Positions 1 to 8,620 are shown, counted from the stretch's first letter. The stretch: 64,000 bases of DNA from Schlesneria paludicola DSM 18645 (GCF_000255655.1 NZ_JH636434.1:2353-66352); one strand, 5' to 3'. A program made the numbers and translations. Notes: a model not told the origin generated them from the letters alone.

Positions 1-888
1 ATACCCCAATTTCTTTACCAAGTTTGGAATCAGGCCGAACCTGACGCAAAATGGCTCTGTTGGTTCATCCTCATCGCGCAGGGCGAGGATCTGAGAGCGG
101 CGGCCTCGGTCATGAAGTGGAATCTGAGTCGCAGGATGATCTCGTTTCTGTACGAAGTGCCAAGCGATCTTACCCCAATGCAAGCGTGCCTCTTCGCGGA
201 AGTTCGAAGGCTTGGCGGAACGGAGCGTGATGCTCGGCGATTGATCGCCCATCCAAGTTTTCAACTCGATCCAACGGACGAACCGATCGGTCGAACGGAG
301 CTGAGATTCTGGTACGACGTAACTCGCTGGATGATTAAACATGGCGAACTCATCACGGACGACCAGTCACAATTGATACTTGCGTGGACTGTCCACGAAT
401 GGGCGGAGGCCGAACGACTTGGTCGCCGATTCGGAATGAAGGGACGTGCTCTCAGACAATCACTCGAACGCGCTCACGAATACCGACAAGCAAACCTACG
501 CGAATGGAGCCAATACCAGTGGGAACCCCAGGGATGGGATTGGGAATTCGACGACACTGTGATGGGGCAATGGTCTTTCATCGAACTCACGTCAGGTACT
601 CAACTTTTCGAAGAAGGTGAGGCCATGCATCACTGCGTCGCCTGCTATGCTCCAGATTGCGCCGAAGGCACCTCAGTCATTGTCTCAATTCGCAGTGCCG
701 ATCAGCGAAGGCTTACGGTCGAGATCAATCCTCGGACAAGACACCTGATTCAAGCCCGAGGGGCCTGCAACAGAAATCCGACTTCAAAAGAACGCGCTGT
801 GATCCAATGCTGGATGGCCAATGTCGTTCGTGATTTCAATCCAAGCCATCGCTGTCCGCCCCAAGCCGACGGCACTGGAAATTTGTGA
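1..888 (+). CDS. PcfJ-like domain protein, 5' end cut by window edge
   Basis: The reading frame is open from base 1, so the gene starts outside the window; the first internal ATG is at 112. The visible part is 295 residues. The C-terminal third has the pattern of the PcfJ-like family: a Met-His-His-Cys-Val core (from base 625), then Tyr-Ala, a Gly-Thr-Ser beta strand, Arg-Leu-Thr-Val-Glu-Ile, and Gln-Ala-Arg-Gly followed by Asn. PcfJ proteins were named from an enterococcal conjugative plasmid, but homologues are common on chromosomes and their biochemical role is unknown. No plasmid or conjugation genes lie nearby, so I infer no transfer function. The next gene is convergent, 92 bp downstream. 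Confidence 0.7.
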   Translation: MPQFLYQVWNQAEPDAKWLCWFILIAQGEDLRAAASVMKWNLSRRMISFLYEVPSDLTPMQACLFAEVRRLGGTERDARRLIAHPSFQLDPTDEPIGRTELRFWYDVTRWMIKHGELITDDQSQLILAWTVHEWAEAERLGRRFGMKGRALRQSLERAHEYRQANLREWSQYQWEPQGWDWEFDDTVMGQWSFIELTSGTQLFEEGEAMHHCVACYAPDCAEGTSVIVSIRSADQRRLTVEINPRTRHLIQARGACNRNPTSKERAVIQCWMANVVRDFNPSHRCPPQADGTGNL

Positions 889-980
889 CAAGCGGTCAGT
901 TCGATTCCATGACCAACAACGTCCGCTTTCAATCGCCAATGACCCATTTCAGACTCAAAGACTCGCCTGTCGTTGACTTC

Positions 981-1982
981 TCACTCAAGACCAAACAACC
1001 GTCGAGCATTTCCGGACAAAATTTTGGCTTCGATTTCGTGAGGAAGCTGCAAACTAGACAACGCGTCGCGAATCACATCCGGCTCAACCCAGGGATGGTC
1101 GCTGGCAAATAGCAACTTATCGGGCCCGAGCATCTCCAGACAGTACTTCATCGCCAGCGGAGCGGGTGAAACAATGTCGAACCAGACCTGCTTCAGGTAT
1201 TCGCTGGGTTTGCGTGTCAAATATTTTGGGCCGCGTTTCAAAACCTGAGTCTGATGATCGATCCGACCGATCATATACGGCAACGTCCCTCCAAGATGCG
1301 GGCAAACGAGCTTCAGGCGGGGATGGCGATCAAGCAGTCCCGACATGATGATTCGTGTCAACGCGATCGTATCTTCGAACATGTTTCCCAATGAACTTGT
1401 CATCTCATAGTCTTTCACCAACTCGGTCGTGACCGGTTTCGCGGGATGCAGCAAGATCGGAATATCCAGCTCTTCCGCCTTTGCAAAGATCGGCCAGAAC
1501 GCGGGTTCGTCCGGAAAACGCCCGGCGAGATTCGTGTAAAGCAGAATTCCCTTCATCGCCAGTTCGCCTACCGCTCGATCAAGTTCAATCAGCGACGCGG
1601 TGACATCCTGTAACGGCAAAACGCACAGCCCCAGAAATCGATGGGGATGCTGACGGACGATGTCAGCAATGAAATCGTTCATCACCCGCGCGACTGCGAC
1701 TCCATCGCTGCCAAACCATTCGGGCCCCGGATCATTAATCGACAGCGCCGTCATCGCGATTCCGTTCGCATCCATGTTCGCCAGTTTCACGGCCACATCC
1801 ATGTGATGCGGAAAAACTTTGCGATGCCATCCCCCCATTTTCACATAGCGATCACCGTCGCGCCGGTACACCAGCGGATCATCCGATCGACATTCGAGCC
1901 GATCAAGAATCTCGGGACAATACAAATGACTTTGGCAGTCGATACTGCGAATAGGGGATGATTCTGGTGCCATCTGCGTCAT
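981..1982 (-). CDS. Amidohydrolase family 2 metal-dependent hydrolase
   Basis: A 333-residue TIM-barrel enzyme of the amidohydrolase-2 family, the group that contains aminocarboxymuconate-semialdehyde decarboxylase. Visible motifs in order are an N-terminal Asp-Cys-Gln-Ser-His strand end, Ile-Leu-Leu-His-Pro in the middle, Cys-Pro-His-Leu-Gly-Gly, and Phe-Ala-Ser-Asp-His-Pro near the end, which give the family's later His and Asp ligands. The first position of the usual His-x-His motif is Gln here, so metal binding may differ from the canonical site. I chose the ATG at 1982 (Met-Thr-Gln-Met) because the frame extends upstream to 2045 only through a stretch that overlaps repeat DNA. The substrate cannot be read from the sequence. 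It is a single gene; the end faces the PcfJ-like gene. Confidence 0.82.
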   Translation of the reverse strand: MTQMAPESSPIRSIDCQSHLYCPEILDRLECRSDDPLVYRRDGDRYVKMGGWHRKVFPHHMDVAVKLANMDANGIAMTALSINDPGPEWFGSDGVAVARVMNDFIADIVRQHPHRFLGLCVLPLQDVTASLIELDRAVGELAMKGILLYTNLAGRFPDEPAFWPIFAKAEELDIPILLHPAKPVTTELVKDYEMTSSLGNMFEDTIALTRIIMSGLLDRHPRLKLVCPHLGGTLPYMIGRIDHQTQVLKRGPKYLTRKPSEYLKQVWFDIVSPAPLAMKYCLEMLGPDKLLFASDHPWVEPDVIRDALSSLQLPHEIEAKILSGNARRLFGLE

Positions 1983-2013
1983 GGTCGATTGTCTTTCAGT
2001 GAGCCTACCAACC

Positions 2014-2101
2014 TGTTGAAGTTGGGGGGACAGGCACCTTGGCATTCACGATGTCATCGCGGTTTTAAATCTGGTCCGGGCCAGTCGACGCCACTTCAAG
2101 A
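2014..2101 (-). repeat. Dispersed hairpin repeat, copy 1 (inverse orientation)
   Basis: The reverse complement of this 88-bp stretch aligns along its full length with 6481-6570. Shared blocks are TTGAAGT at the start, GACTG, CCAGAT, ACATCGT, GGTGCCTG and CCCC, and ACTTCAACA at the end. The ends are inverted repeats (TGTTGAAGT against ACTTCAAGA in this copy), so the element can fold into a long hairpin. It carries no coding frame. It has MITE- or REP-like features, but no target-site duplication was established. Confidence 0.72.
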
Positions 2102-2171
2102 GGCTGATTGGCCTTGTAAGCCGAATCGAAGTATTGAACACCACACCGAGAATGTGAAGCGTCGATATCAC

Positions 2172-2270
2172 CAATCACAGGCCGGGGACTGGCCCATTTT
2201 CCCGCTACAAAGCGAAGGATTACTCTGGTCGATGCACTGCGAATTCCAATGAATCGGGGAATTCTGCCTG
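2172..2270 (+). repeat. About 97-bp dispersed repeat, copy A
   Basis: Aligns collinearly with 44645-44743. Shared blocks include CATTTTCCCGC, AAAG, TGGTCGA, CACT, CAATGAA, CGGG and TGCC, roughly two thirds to three quarters identity by eye. It begins with GGGGACTGGC, which is also the core of the hairpin repeat at 40106-40161, so the families may be related. Both copies are intergenic. Confidence 0.62.
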
Positions 2271-2344
2271 CCCCCCCTCTTTTCGGGCTGTGAACGGTTA
2301 CAGCCTCGAGACATCAGATCCCCGCCATTTGTATCTCACGTTGA

Positions 2345-2758
2345 TTACCAATGAACGATGACGACCACCCAACCGAAAAGGGTCGCCCCCACCAACAGCG
2401 AAAGAACGATGGTTGCGAGCCGCAAACGGACAACTGTGCGATTGAACCACCAGTATGCTGCAAGTCCGCTCGCCCGCGCCCCGGCAATCGACATCACCGC
2501 AAGAAGTCCCAACGAGAAGCACGCCGTAAGGACTTGATCGAAGACCGATTCGTTGGCGGCGACGACAGTGGCCCAGCAAATCACCCAGACAACTGACGGT
2601 GCCGACGCCAGCGCCACCACACGCAACGAGAGTCGCAGCGTCTCTTTCAGCGAACGCAAGTCCTCGCGCTGCTCGCCGATGGCGTGATGCCGCTCATCCT
2701 CAAATTGCGCAAGCTTTTGCTGCAATTTCGACAATCGTTCGGATTGATCGTGGGCCAT
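2345..2758 (-). CDS. Small membrane protein of unknown function
   Basis: A 137-residue protein I cannot assign to a family. Residues 1-45 are charged and helical with heptad-like leucines (Leu-Ser-Lys-Leu-Gln-Gln-Lys-Leu), suggesting a short cytosolic coiled coil. They are followed by about three hydrophobic segments near residues 46-70, 74-98 and 112-135. The predicted layout is an N-terminal coiled coil followed by a small integral membrane domain. An overlapping frame on the same strand (2298-2579) is judged a shadow. The next gene upstream (2962) is divergent. Coding status rests on the coherent membrane pattern and intact frame. Confidence 0.6.
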   Translation of the reverse strand: MAHDQSERLSKLQQKLAQFEDERHHAIGEQREDLRSLKETLRLSLRVVALASAPSVVWVICWATVVAANESVFDQVLTACFSLGLLAVMSIAGARASGLAAYWWFNRTVVRLRLATIVLSLLVGATLFGWVVVIVHW

Positions 2759-2961
2759 CGAATTGTTTTCGAAGAGGACGACAGTTCTTGGAAGCCGCTC
2801 TGAGCGTAGCCAATTCCATTCGAGTTTTGTTCAATCTCTGGTGACTTTATGATTAACTCTCTCGCGACATGCGCTGACATTCGATCGCCGCGAAGAAGGT
2901 TTCAAGCGAACGGATCGTGACCAATTCTGGACGAATCTTGTATTTTTGGCGTTTCTCGAAG

Positions 2962-4086
2962 ATGAATGTCATGCGCAAATTCAAAGCGTTTGTCCTACCT
3001 GCCTGGCTGGTAATCCTGTTGTATCAAACCGTCATCGCTCAGCAAAAGACGCCCAGTCGTAAGCCGTCTTCCGAGACACTTCACCAGTTCGTCGAGAATC
3101 ACTTCGCGCATTGGGATCGCGACCACAACCACGTTCTCGATGTCACAGAAGTCGATCATGTCATCGAAGACCATGCGGTACACGGACGTCAGGCGGCTCT
3201 GATTGTCAGTCTTCGATACCACATGACCGCCCACGGACATCGCGCGACGTTATCCCACAAGGAACTCTTGAAGCTGGTAGAACAGCACGACTTTGTGAAT
3301 ACGGTTGAGCACACCGTCAAGCACCTGCAGACCATTGATCGGCAGCTCTTCCTTCCCACCGATCCAGAACTGGCGACCTTCCACCAGGGGCGATTGAACG
3401 ACTGCTATCTGCTTTCGGCGATCGCCGCACAGGTGCATCGAAGCCCTCAGGCGATTCGCGAGATGATCCATCCCGAAGTCACGGGAGGATTCCAGGTTGT
3501 CTTCGGCGATGGCCAGAAGATCCACGTCCCTTCACTCACAGATAGCGAGTTGCTTCTGGGGGCCAAGCTGGACAACCGACATGGCAGTTGGCTGGCGGTC
3601 TTGGAAAAAGCATACGGAATCATTCGCAAACGCGATCACGCCAAAAAGGGCGATCATGCGGCCGTCGCGGCCGGAACGATCCCCACCGAAACCCTGAATT
3701 TCGGCAATTCTCGCGTCATCATTTCTTTACTGACGGGCCATCAGGCTGAGTCATTGCATCTCGATGGGAAGACGCATGCCGAACAAGTTCACAATCTGCT
3801 ACTCGAAATGACGAAGAAAAAACGCCTACTTTGCGCGGGCAAGAATAAAGAACCCGGGCCACCTGCGATCGTCAACAATCACGCCTACGCGATCCTCGGC
3901 TACGACGCGCATGAACGACACGTCCACGTGTTTAATCCCTGGGGAAACAATTTCACCCCCATGGGCCAGCCCGGAAAATCCCAAGGTTACGCCACAAAGA
4001 ACGGCGTCTTTACCATACCACTCAACGAATTCACCTCGCTCTTTTCGAGCGTGGTATACGAAACCCATCAGCCTCTGAAAAAATGA
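2962..4086 (+). CDS. Secreted EF-hand / calpain-like (C2) cysteine peptidase
   Basis: 374 residues from the ATG at 2962, chosen because it puts a signal peptide at the N-terminus (basic start, hydrophobic stretch, Ala-Gln cleavage region); the frame also opens at 2917. Residues about 52-63 form a canonical 12-residue EF-hand loop with Asp, Asp, Asn, Asp and Glu at the calcium positions. The catalytic domain has Gly-Arg-Leu-Asn-Asp-Cys-Tyr-Leu-Leu (Cys148), Asn-Asn-His-Ala-Tyr (His307) and Phe-Asn-Pro-Trp-Gly-Asn-Asn (Asn325), the calpain triad in the right order and spacing. In the family, calcium activates cleavage of folded proteins. Here the EF-hand precedes the protease core on an exported protein. 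Substrate unknown. Confidence 0.82.
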   Translation: MNVMRKFKAFVLPAWLVILLYQTVIAQQKTPSRKPSSETLHQFVENHFAHWDRDHNHVLDVTEVDHVIEDHAVHGRQAALIVSLRYHMTAHGHRATLSHKELLKLVEQHDFVNTVEHTVKHLQTIDRQLFLPTDPELATFHQGRLNDCYLLSAIAAQVHRSPQAIREMIHPEVTGGFQVVFGDGQKIHVPSLTDSELLLGAKLDNRHGSWLAVLEKAYGIIRKRDHAKKGDHAAVAAGTIPTETLNFGNSRVIISLLTGHQAESLHLDGKTHAEQVHNLLLEMTKKKRLLCAGKNKEPGPPAIVNNHAYAILGYDAHERHVHVFNPWGNNFTPMGQPGKSQGYATKNGVFTIPLNEFTSLFSSVVYETHQPLKK

Positions 4087-4293
4087 GTGACAGAGCCGGT
4101 GACAGATCTGGGGGCTTCTCGCGACTCCAAAACCGATCTTGATACCGAAGAATCGATTGCATTCGTTCGGTCAGTCGACTTTTGGAATCGTACGTGAACT
4201 CTGGCCGATGGAAACATGCGCGTCCACATGACAGAATCGAGAGGGCGCGATCACATCGCATGATGTCTGCAAAGGGACGAAAAAGGAACCGCT

Positions 4294-6441
4294 GTGGACT
4301 TGTCGGTCGCCGAATCGCACAACAGATCGAACGGCTCGCGTCGGAAGGCGACGGTGATTTCGGTCGTGATCCTCACGGTGTCGGGCATGATTGCCTACGC
4401 AAATAGTTACTCCGGCCCACTCGTCTTTGACGATATCCCGACCATTGCCGAGAGCCCTTCCATCAAAAGTCTTTGGCCGATCGAGGCCGTGCTATTTAAT
4501 GGAACCGTATCAGCTGTCGGACGCCCGCTCGTGAATCTCTCATTTGCCTTGAACTACGCATGGGGAGGTTTGGATGTTACCTCATTTCACGTCACCAACG
4601 TGATCTTGCACCTGCTAGCCGCACTGACCTTGTTCGGGGTGATCCGACGAACATTGGAACGACCTGCCACTGCAGCTTCCTTAAGAGAAAACGCAACTCG
4701 GATTGCACTGTTTTGCTCATTGATTTGGATGCTGCATCCTTTGCAGACGGAGTCGGTGACCTACGTTGTCCAGCGTTCTGAATCGCTCGTCGGTCTCTTT
4801 TACTTCCTGACACTTTACTGCGCGATTCGAGCGAACTCGTCACCGAGCCCCACATTTTGGACTGTGGCGGCGTTTGCCTCGTGTCTGGGTGGTGTCGCGA
4901 GCAAAGAGGTGATGGTGTCGGCACCTCTCACCGTCGTGATCTATGACAGGGCCTTTTCGGGATCGACATTTCGGTCGCTTCTCGATCGACGCCGCTGGCT
5001 GTACTTCTCACTGTTCAGCACCTGGATTCCGTTGATTGCGTTCGTTGCTCAAGGTCGCCATGACAGTGCGGGGTTTGGATACGGGTTAAGTTCTTGGGAG
5101 TACGCCCTGACTCAGTTTGAGTCGATCACGCGGTACCTGCGTTTGGCGTTCTGGCCAGATTCCCTTGTCCTCGACTACGGCGTCGGCGTCACGAGGAATC
5201 TGAACGTCATTATTCCCGCTGCAATTGTTGTTGCACTGTTTGCTTGTGGTTCCCTTGTCGCCATCCGCTACCAATCCTGGATTGCATTCCTGGGGTTCGT
5301 CTTCTTTGCTTCGCTAAGCCCCAGCTCCAGCATCATCCCAATCGTCACACAAACGACCGCCGAACATCGAATGTATATACCACTCGTATCGGTCACGATC
5401 ATTGCTGTCATCACCATCTGGCAAACTTGCGTCCTGATCGTCGGGCGATTTTTTCAAGGAACACCACAATCCAGACTCGAATGGATCGCCCCCAGTGTGT
5501 GCTTGTCACTGGTCGCGATTTCCTTTGCCCTTTTGACGCGCGCCCGCAACTTTGAATACGCCGATCCCGTACGCCTCTGGACGAGCAACATCCTGCGATG
5601 TCCCGACAGTCCACGTCCCTATCTGCAGATTGCGAAGGAATATCTCGACAGGGAACCTCGAACGGCGATCAATTGGTACGAGCGAGCGTCACGCAGCTAT
5701 GAACTTGCCCGAGAACGCAATCGCTTAACGCGTCTCATGGACATTCAATTGGCCTCGTCCCACTTCGGTCGAGGGACGGCGTACTCGCGGCTCAGAGAGT
5801 TCGAGAATGCACTGGCCGAATTTGATCTGTCGCTGAAACTCGATCCGTCGTTGGTGAATGGCTATTTTTATCGAGGAATGGTGCTGGCCCAGCTGGGACG
5901 AGACGATGACGCGTTGATGAGCATTGCAAAAGCGATCGATCTCGAACCAGCCCCGGAACACCTCTTCATATGCGGCGAGATTCTTAGCAAACGCAAGCAG
6001 TACACAGCAGCGGTCGCGGACTTGAGCAAAGCGATCCAGATTGACGCGTCCAATCCCTATTTCTATCAATCACGCGGTCATTGCCTGAGAGAACTCGGCC
6101 ACTACCAACACGCATTGTCTGATCTGAGCAAAGCAATCCAGCTTCAGCCGAATTTCGCAAAAGCCCTCTACGAGCGGGGGCTCACCTTCGCCGCAATCGA
6201 TCGTCATGCGAATGCCATTGAAGACTTTTCAAAAGCCATTTCACTCTCACAGGAGTTCGCGGAGGTTTATCTGCATCGTGCCAAATCCTTCATCCGTGTC
6301 GGCAAGGTCGCTCAAGCACGCGGCGACCTCAACATCTTTGAGACGCGATTTGGAAAGTCGGCACCAGAACTTCGCGAACAGCTTGATGACGTACCCGCGG
6401 ATTCGGCCACACAGCCCCCTGCCGCAACGCCGCCACAATAG
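4294..6441 (+). CDS. TMTC-like polytopic membrane protein with C-terminal TPR repeats
   Basis: 715 residues starting at a GTG at 4294, preceded by AAGGA about eight bases upstream. Residues about 20-415 hold roughly ten hydrophobic segments. The first loop carries Val-Phe-Asp-Asp-Ile and Gly-Arg-Pro-Leu-Val-Asn-Leu-Ser-Phe, the signature of the TMTC/DUF1736 group of GT-C glycosyltransferase-like proteins. Residues about 485-685 contain about six tetratricopeptide repeats with the usual Ala-Leu and Lys-Ala-Ile packing. In eukaryotes TMTC proteins O-mannosylate cadherins; in planctomycetes this layout is frequent and uncharacterised. It may transfer a lipid-linked sugar to a surface protein held by the TPRs, which is inference. 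The gene end carries a strong hairpin overlapping the stop codon. Confidence 0.75.
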   Translation: MDLSVAESHNRSNGSRRKATVISVVILTVSGMIAYANSYSGPLVFDDIPTIAESPSIKSLWPIEAVLFNGTVSAVGRPLVNLSFALNYAWGGLDVTSFHVTNVILHLLAALTLFGVIRRTLERPATAASLRENATRIALFCSLIWMLHPLQTESVTYVVQRSESLVGLFYFLTLYCAIRANSSPSPTFWTVAAFASCLGGVASKEVMVSAPLTVVIYDRAFSGSTFRSLLDRRRWLYFSLFSTWIPLIAFVAQGRHDSAGFGYGLSSWEYALTQFESITRYLRLAFWPDSLVLDYGVGVTRNLNVIIPAAIVVALFACGSLVAIRYQSWIAFLGFVFFASLSPSSSIIPIVTQTTAEHRMYIPLVSVTIIAVITIWQTCVLIVGRFFQGTPQSRLEWIAPSVCLSLVAISFALLTRARNFEYADPVRLWTSNILRCPDSPRPYLQIAKEYLDREPRTAINWYERASRSYELARERNRLTRLMDIQLASSHFGRGTAYSRLREFENALAEFDLSLKLDPSLVNGYFYRGMVLAQLGRDDDALMSIAKAIDLEPAPEHLFICGEILSKRKQYTAAVADLSKAIQIDASNPYFYQSRGHCLRELGHYQHALSDLSKAIQLQPNFAKALYERGLTFAAIDRHANAIEDFSKAISLSQEFAEVYLHRAKSFIRVGKVAQARGDLNIFETRFGKSAPELREQLDDVPADSATQPPAATPPQ

Positions 6442-6465
6442 TGGCCCGTTGACACACGGGCCACT
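6440..6465 (+). terminator. Hairpin at the end of the TMTC-like gene
   Basis: A perfect 10-bp inverted repeat AGTGGCCCGT / ACGGGCCACT with a 6-nt loop, starting inside the stop codon at 6439-6441. No T run follows, so it is a stabilising or factor-assisted terminator rather than a classical intrinsic one. Confidence 0.55.
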
Positions 6466-6480
6466 GGGCCGTTAGGAGAT

Positions 6481-6570
6481 TGTTGAAGTAACGGGGACTG
6501 ACTCCGGCCAGATGAACAAAATACCTTCACATCGTAAAGGCCATGGTGCCTGCTCCCCCGTACTTCAACA
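6481..6570 (+). repeat. Dispersed hairpin repeat, copy 2
   Basis: A 90-bp element bounded by a perfect 10-bp inverted repeat TGTTGAAGTA / TACTTCAACA, with an inner imperfect arm pair (CGGGGACTGACTCC against GGTGCCTGCTCCCC). Its whole length matches the reverse complement of 2014-2101. It sits between a plus-strand and a minus-strand gene end and does not code. Confidence 0.75.
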
Positions 6571-6629
6571 GGTGGTCAGAAGTTCTGGCGTGCTTGAACT
6601 GCAAGCGTCAGCTCACGATTGAAGTTCGA

Positions 6630-7634
6630 CTAAAACACTTCCGTGTGTTCGGGCCGTGGTTTGGGAGCCTGCAAGTCCAGCGAGATCAAGCGACCGCCGC
6701 GTTGCCAGTTCGGTGGCCCGTACGCGCCCCAACCACTGACGCGACCATAGGCAAGGTCGATTCCCTGCCAGTCACCATGGTAGTTGTTGACGTGATCGTG
6801 TCCGCAGAACACACCCACAACTCGGTGTGACGCCGAAAAGGCTTTAAAGGATTCACCGGTGTCGCTGTCAAAGCAGACACCCTCGGCCTTTTCACCCGTG
6901 GCGCGACCTGACTCGAACAGCTCGTGATACTCTTTGAGTGGAATGTGAACAAAGACCGTGATCGGCGATTCCACGTGACGCTCGGCGTCTCGCTCGATTT
7001 GACTTCGGAACCAGGCCAGTTGCGGATCGGAAATTCGTCGGTCTCCCGTGGCATGACCCACCTGAAAGAAGAAGAGCGAGGCCTTGGGTGTGGGATTGTC
7101 CTTATCCAAAATGTCGTAGCGGTAGCAGTAGTGCCGTCCCGTGGGCGCGTCGATGTATCCCTGAAAACCCCGTTCCATCTTCTGTCGGATGGAATCGAGC
7201 GGCAGCGAACCTTCAGCATTCTTGACCGGGTAATCGTGGTTTCCGAAACAGAGAGCCCAGGGAGTTTTCAATCCATTCAGCACATCCATCCCCGTCCAAT
7301 CGACTCGCTTGCCCGAATCATTGTTGACGAAGTCACCCGTGTGAATGATGAAATCCGGTCGCTCACGTTCCACCAGGCCTTGAAGCATCTTTTCGGTGGC
7401 ACGATTCGACTCGTCGCCCGGATGAAAATGCGTATCGGCGAGTTGCAGCAAACGGATCGGTCGCGGTCTCGACGGAGTAAACACCAATTCAAAATGATCG
7501 GTCGCCCGGGGCCGGATCAGCAAATCACCAAATCGTTGCTCGTTCTCGTCCGCTCGCGCGAACCCGGAAATCGATGGTGCCAAAACCGGCAGACTCGATA
7601 GGGCGATCGTTTGCAGAAAGGTACGTCGTTGCAT
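6630..7634 (-). CDS. Tat-exported metallophosphoesterase
   Basis: 334 residues beginning with a twin-arginine signal (Arg-Arg-Thr-Phe-Leu-Gln, then a hydrophobic stretch ending Ala-Arg-Ala). The calcineurin-like metal-site motifs are all present in order: Asp-Thr-His, Gly-Asp-Phe-Val-Asn, Gly-Asn-His-Asp, a His in Val-Phe-Val-His-Ile-Pro, and Gly-His-Asp-His-Val. It resembles the Dcr2/purple-acid-phosphatase-like group of binuclear phosphohydrolases, exported folded with its metals. Likely substrates are phosphomonoesters or diesters; none can be chosen from sequence. It is monocistronic, convergent with the TMTC-like gene and divergent from the FMN reductase at 8069. Confidence 0.85.
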   Translation of the reverse strand: MQRRTFLQTIALSSLPVLAPSISGFARADENEQRFGDLLIRPRATDHFELVFTPSRPRPIRLLQLADTHFHPGDESNRATEKMLQGLVERERPDFIIHTGDFVNNDSGKRVDWTGMDVLNGLKTPWALCFGNHDYPVKNAEGSLPLDSIRQKMERGFQGYIDAPTGRHYCYRYDILDKDNPTPKASLFFFQVGHATGDRRISDPQLAWFRSQIERDAERHVESPITVFVHIPLKEYHELFESGRATGEKAEGVCFDSDTGESFKAFSASHRVVGVFCGHDHVNNYHGDWQGIDLAYGRVSGWGAYGPPNWQRGGRLISLDLQAPKPRPEHTEVF

Positions 7635-8068
7635 CGGTGCGAGTCTCGACAGGGGGTCAACGAAGGTTGAGCGACACGAACAACAGGTCGATCATTTCAT
7701 GAGCATATCGCAACGTCGCCGCAGTTTGAAGTTGCGCAAAACCGCTGCAAATTGTTCGGGAATTTATTGAGAACATCGAGTTTCGATGAAGAGCGAGCCC
7801 CGGAAGATTCAGGTGAGTGACCAGCACCTCAATTCCACAATGACTCAAGGAAATCACGAACGTCCGCCGTGACCATCACGTGGGACACGTGTCGTATGGC
7901 CTGCCGTTGATCACGAATTCGTCGAGCCCACATTCCCCTCACAACCATCACGTCGCATCAACCTCCACCTCTCAATGCGTTGAGTCGCGACTTTCGCGAG
8001 CACGCCTGCCTATACTACGCCCACGCTCTGTCTTCGTTTCGTGCAGTTTCTGAGAAGGGGAAATCGTC
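7635..8068. other. Divergent promoter region
   Basis: 434 bp between divergent starts at 7634 and 8069. I see a perfect 10-bp palindrome GACACGTGTC at 7884-7893, a possible -10 TATACT at 8011-8016 for the rightward gene without a good -35, and a GAGAAGGGG ribosome site at 8052-8060. No coding frame is convincing. Confidence 0.45.
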
Positions 8069-8620
8069 ATGAGTCAGTATCAGATCGCGGTCATCGTCGG
8101 CAGTCTGCGCCAGGATTCGTTCAATAAGAAGCTGGCGAATGGCATCGCCAAGCTGGTCCCGTCAGAGTTCTCACTCAAGCAGGTTCAGATTTCCGATTTG
8201 CCGCTCTACGATCAGGACGATGATGCCAACCAGGCAGATTCCGTAAAACGACTTAAATCCGAAATCTCGGCGGCGCAAGGGCTTTTGTTTGTGACGCCCG
8301 AATACAATCGTTCGATGCCTGGCGTTTTAAAGAACGCCATCGATCACGCCTCGCGCCCCTACGGCCAAAGCGTGTGGGCCGGTAAGCCTGCAGGCGTTAT
8401 CGGCGCTTCGATCGGCTCGATTGGAACAGCGCTGGCACAGCAGCATCTACGAAATGTTCTCGCCTATCTGGACGTCGCAACGATGGGCCAGCCGGAAGCG
8501 TTCATCCATGTCCGTGACGGTCTGTTTGATGCACAGGGAAACATCGGACCGTCCAGCGTGCCCTTCATTCAGAACTGGGTCGACCATTATGTCGCCTGGA
8601 TCAAGAAACATGTCCAATAA
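8069..8620 (+). CDS. NADPH-dependent FMN reductase (ChrR/YieF type)
   Basis: 183 residues, a flavodoxin-fold reductase. The FMN phosphate loop is Val-Gly-Ser-Leu-Arg-Gln-Asp-Ser-Phe near the N-terminus. The flavin contact segment Pro-Glu-Tyr-Asn-Arg-Ser-Met-Pro-Gly-Val-Leu-Lys-Asn-Ala-Ile-Asp is complete, and the family's Gly-Ser-Ile-Gly-Thr follows. Family members reduce quinones, azo dyes or chromate with NAD(P)H and are soluble. A strong GAGAAGGGG ribosome site lies eight bases before the ATG. The stop overlaps the start of the next gene by 11 bp, which suggests translational coupling with the threonine-dehydratase-like enzyme. Confidence 0.9.
   Translation: MSQYQIAVIVGSLRQDSFNKKLANGIAKLVPSEFSLKQVQISDLPLYDQDDDANQADSVKRLKSEISAAQGLLFVTPEYNRSMPGVLKNAIDHASRPYGQSVWAGKPAGVIGASIGSIGTALAQQHLRNVLAYLDVATMGQPEAFIHVRDGLFDAQGNIGPSSVPFIQNWVDHYVAWIKKHVQ

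Larger units (their letters stand above)
1983..2344. other. Intergenic gap holding two different dispersed repeats
   Basis: A 362-bp gap between two minus-strand genes with no credible coding frame. It carries a full copy of the 88-90 bp hairpin repeat (2014-2101) and one copy of the about 97-bp repeat (2172-2270). Promoters for the amidohydrolase must lie within or beside the first repeat. Confidence 0.6.

Noticed and set aside
1-888. Conjugative element suggested by the PcfJ-like gene
   Set aside because: PcfJ-like proteins are common on chromosomes, and there are no relaxase, coupling or mating-pore genes in the window.
6924-7601. 225-aa plus-strand frame antisense to the metallophosphoesterase
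   Set aside because: The minus strand has all metallophosphoesterase motifs; the plus frame has no recognisable domain.
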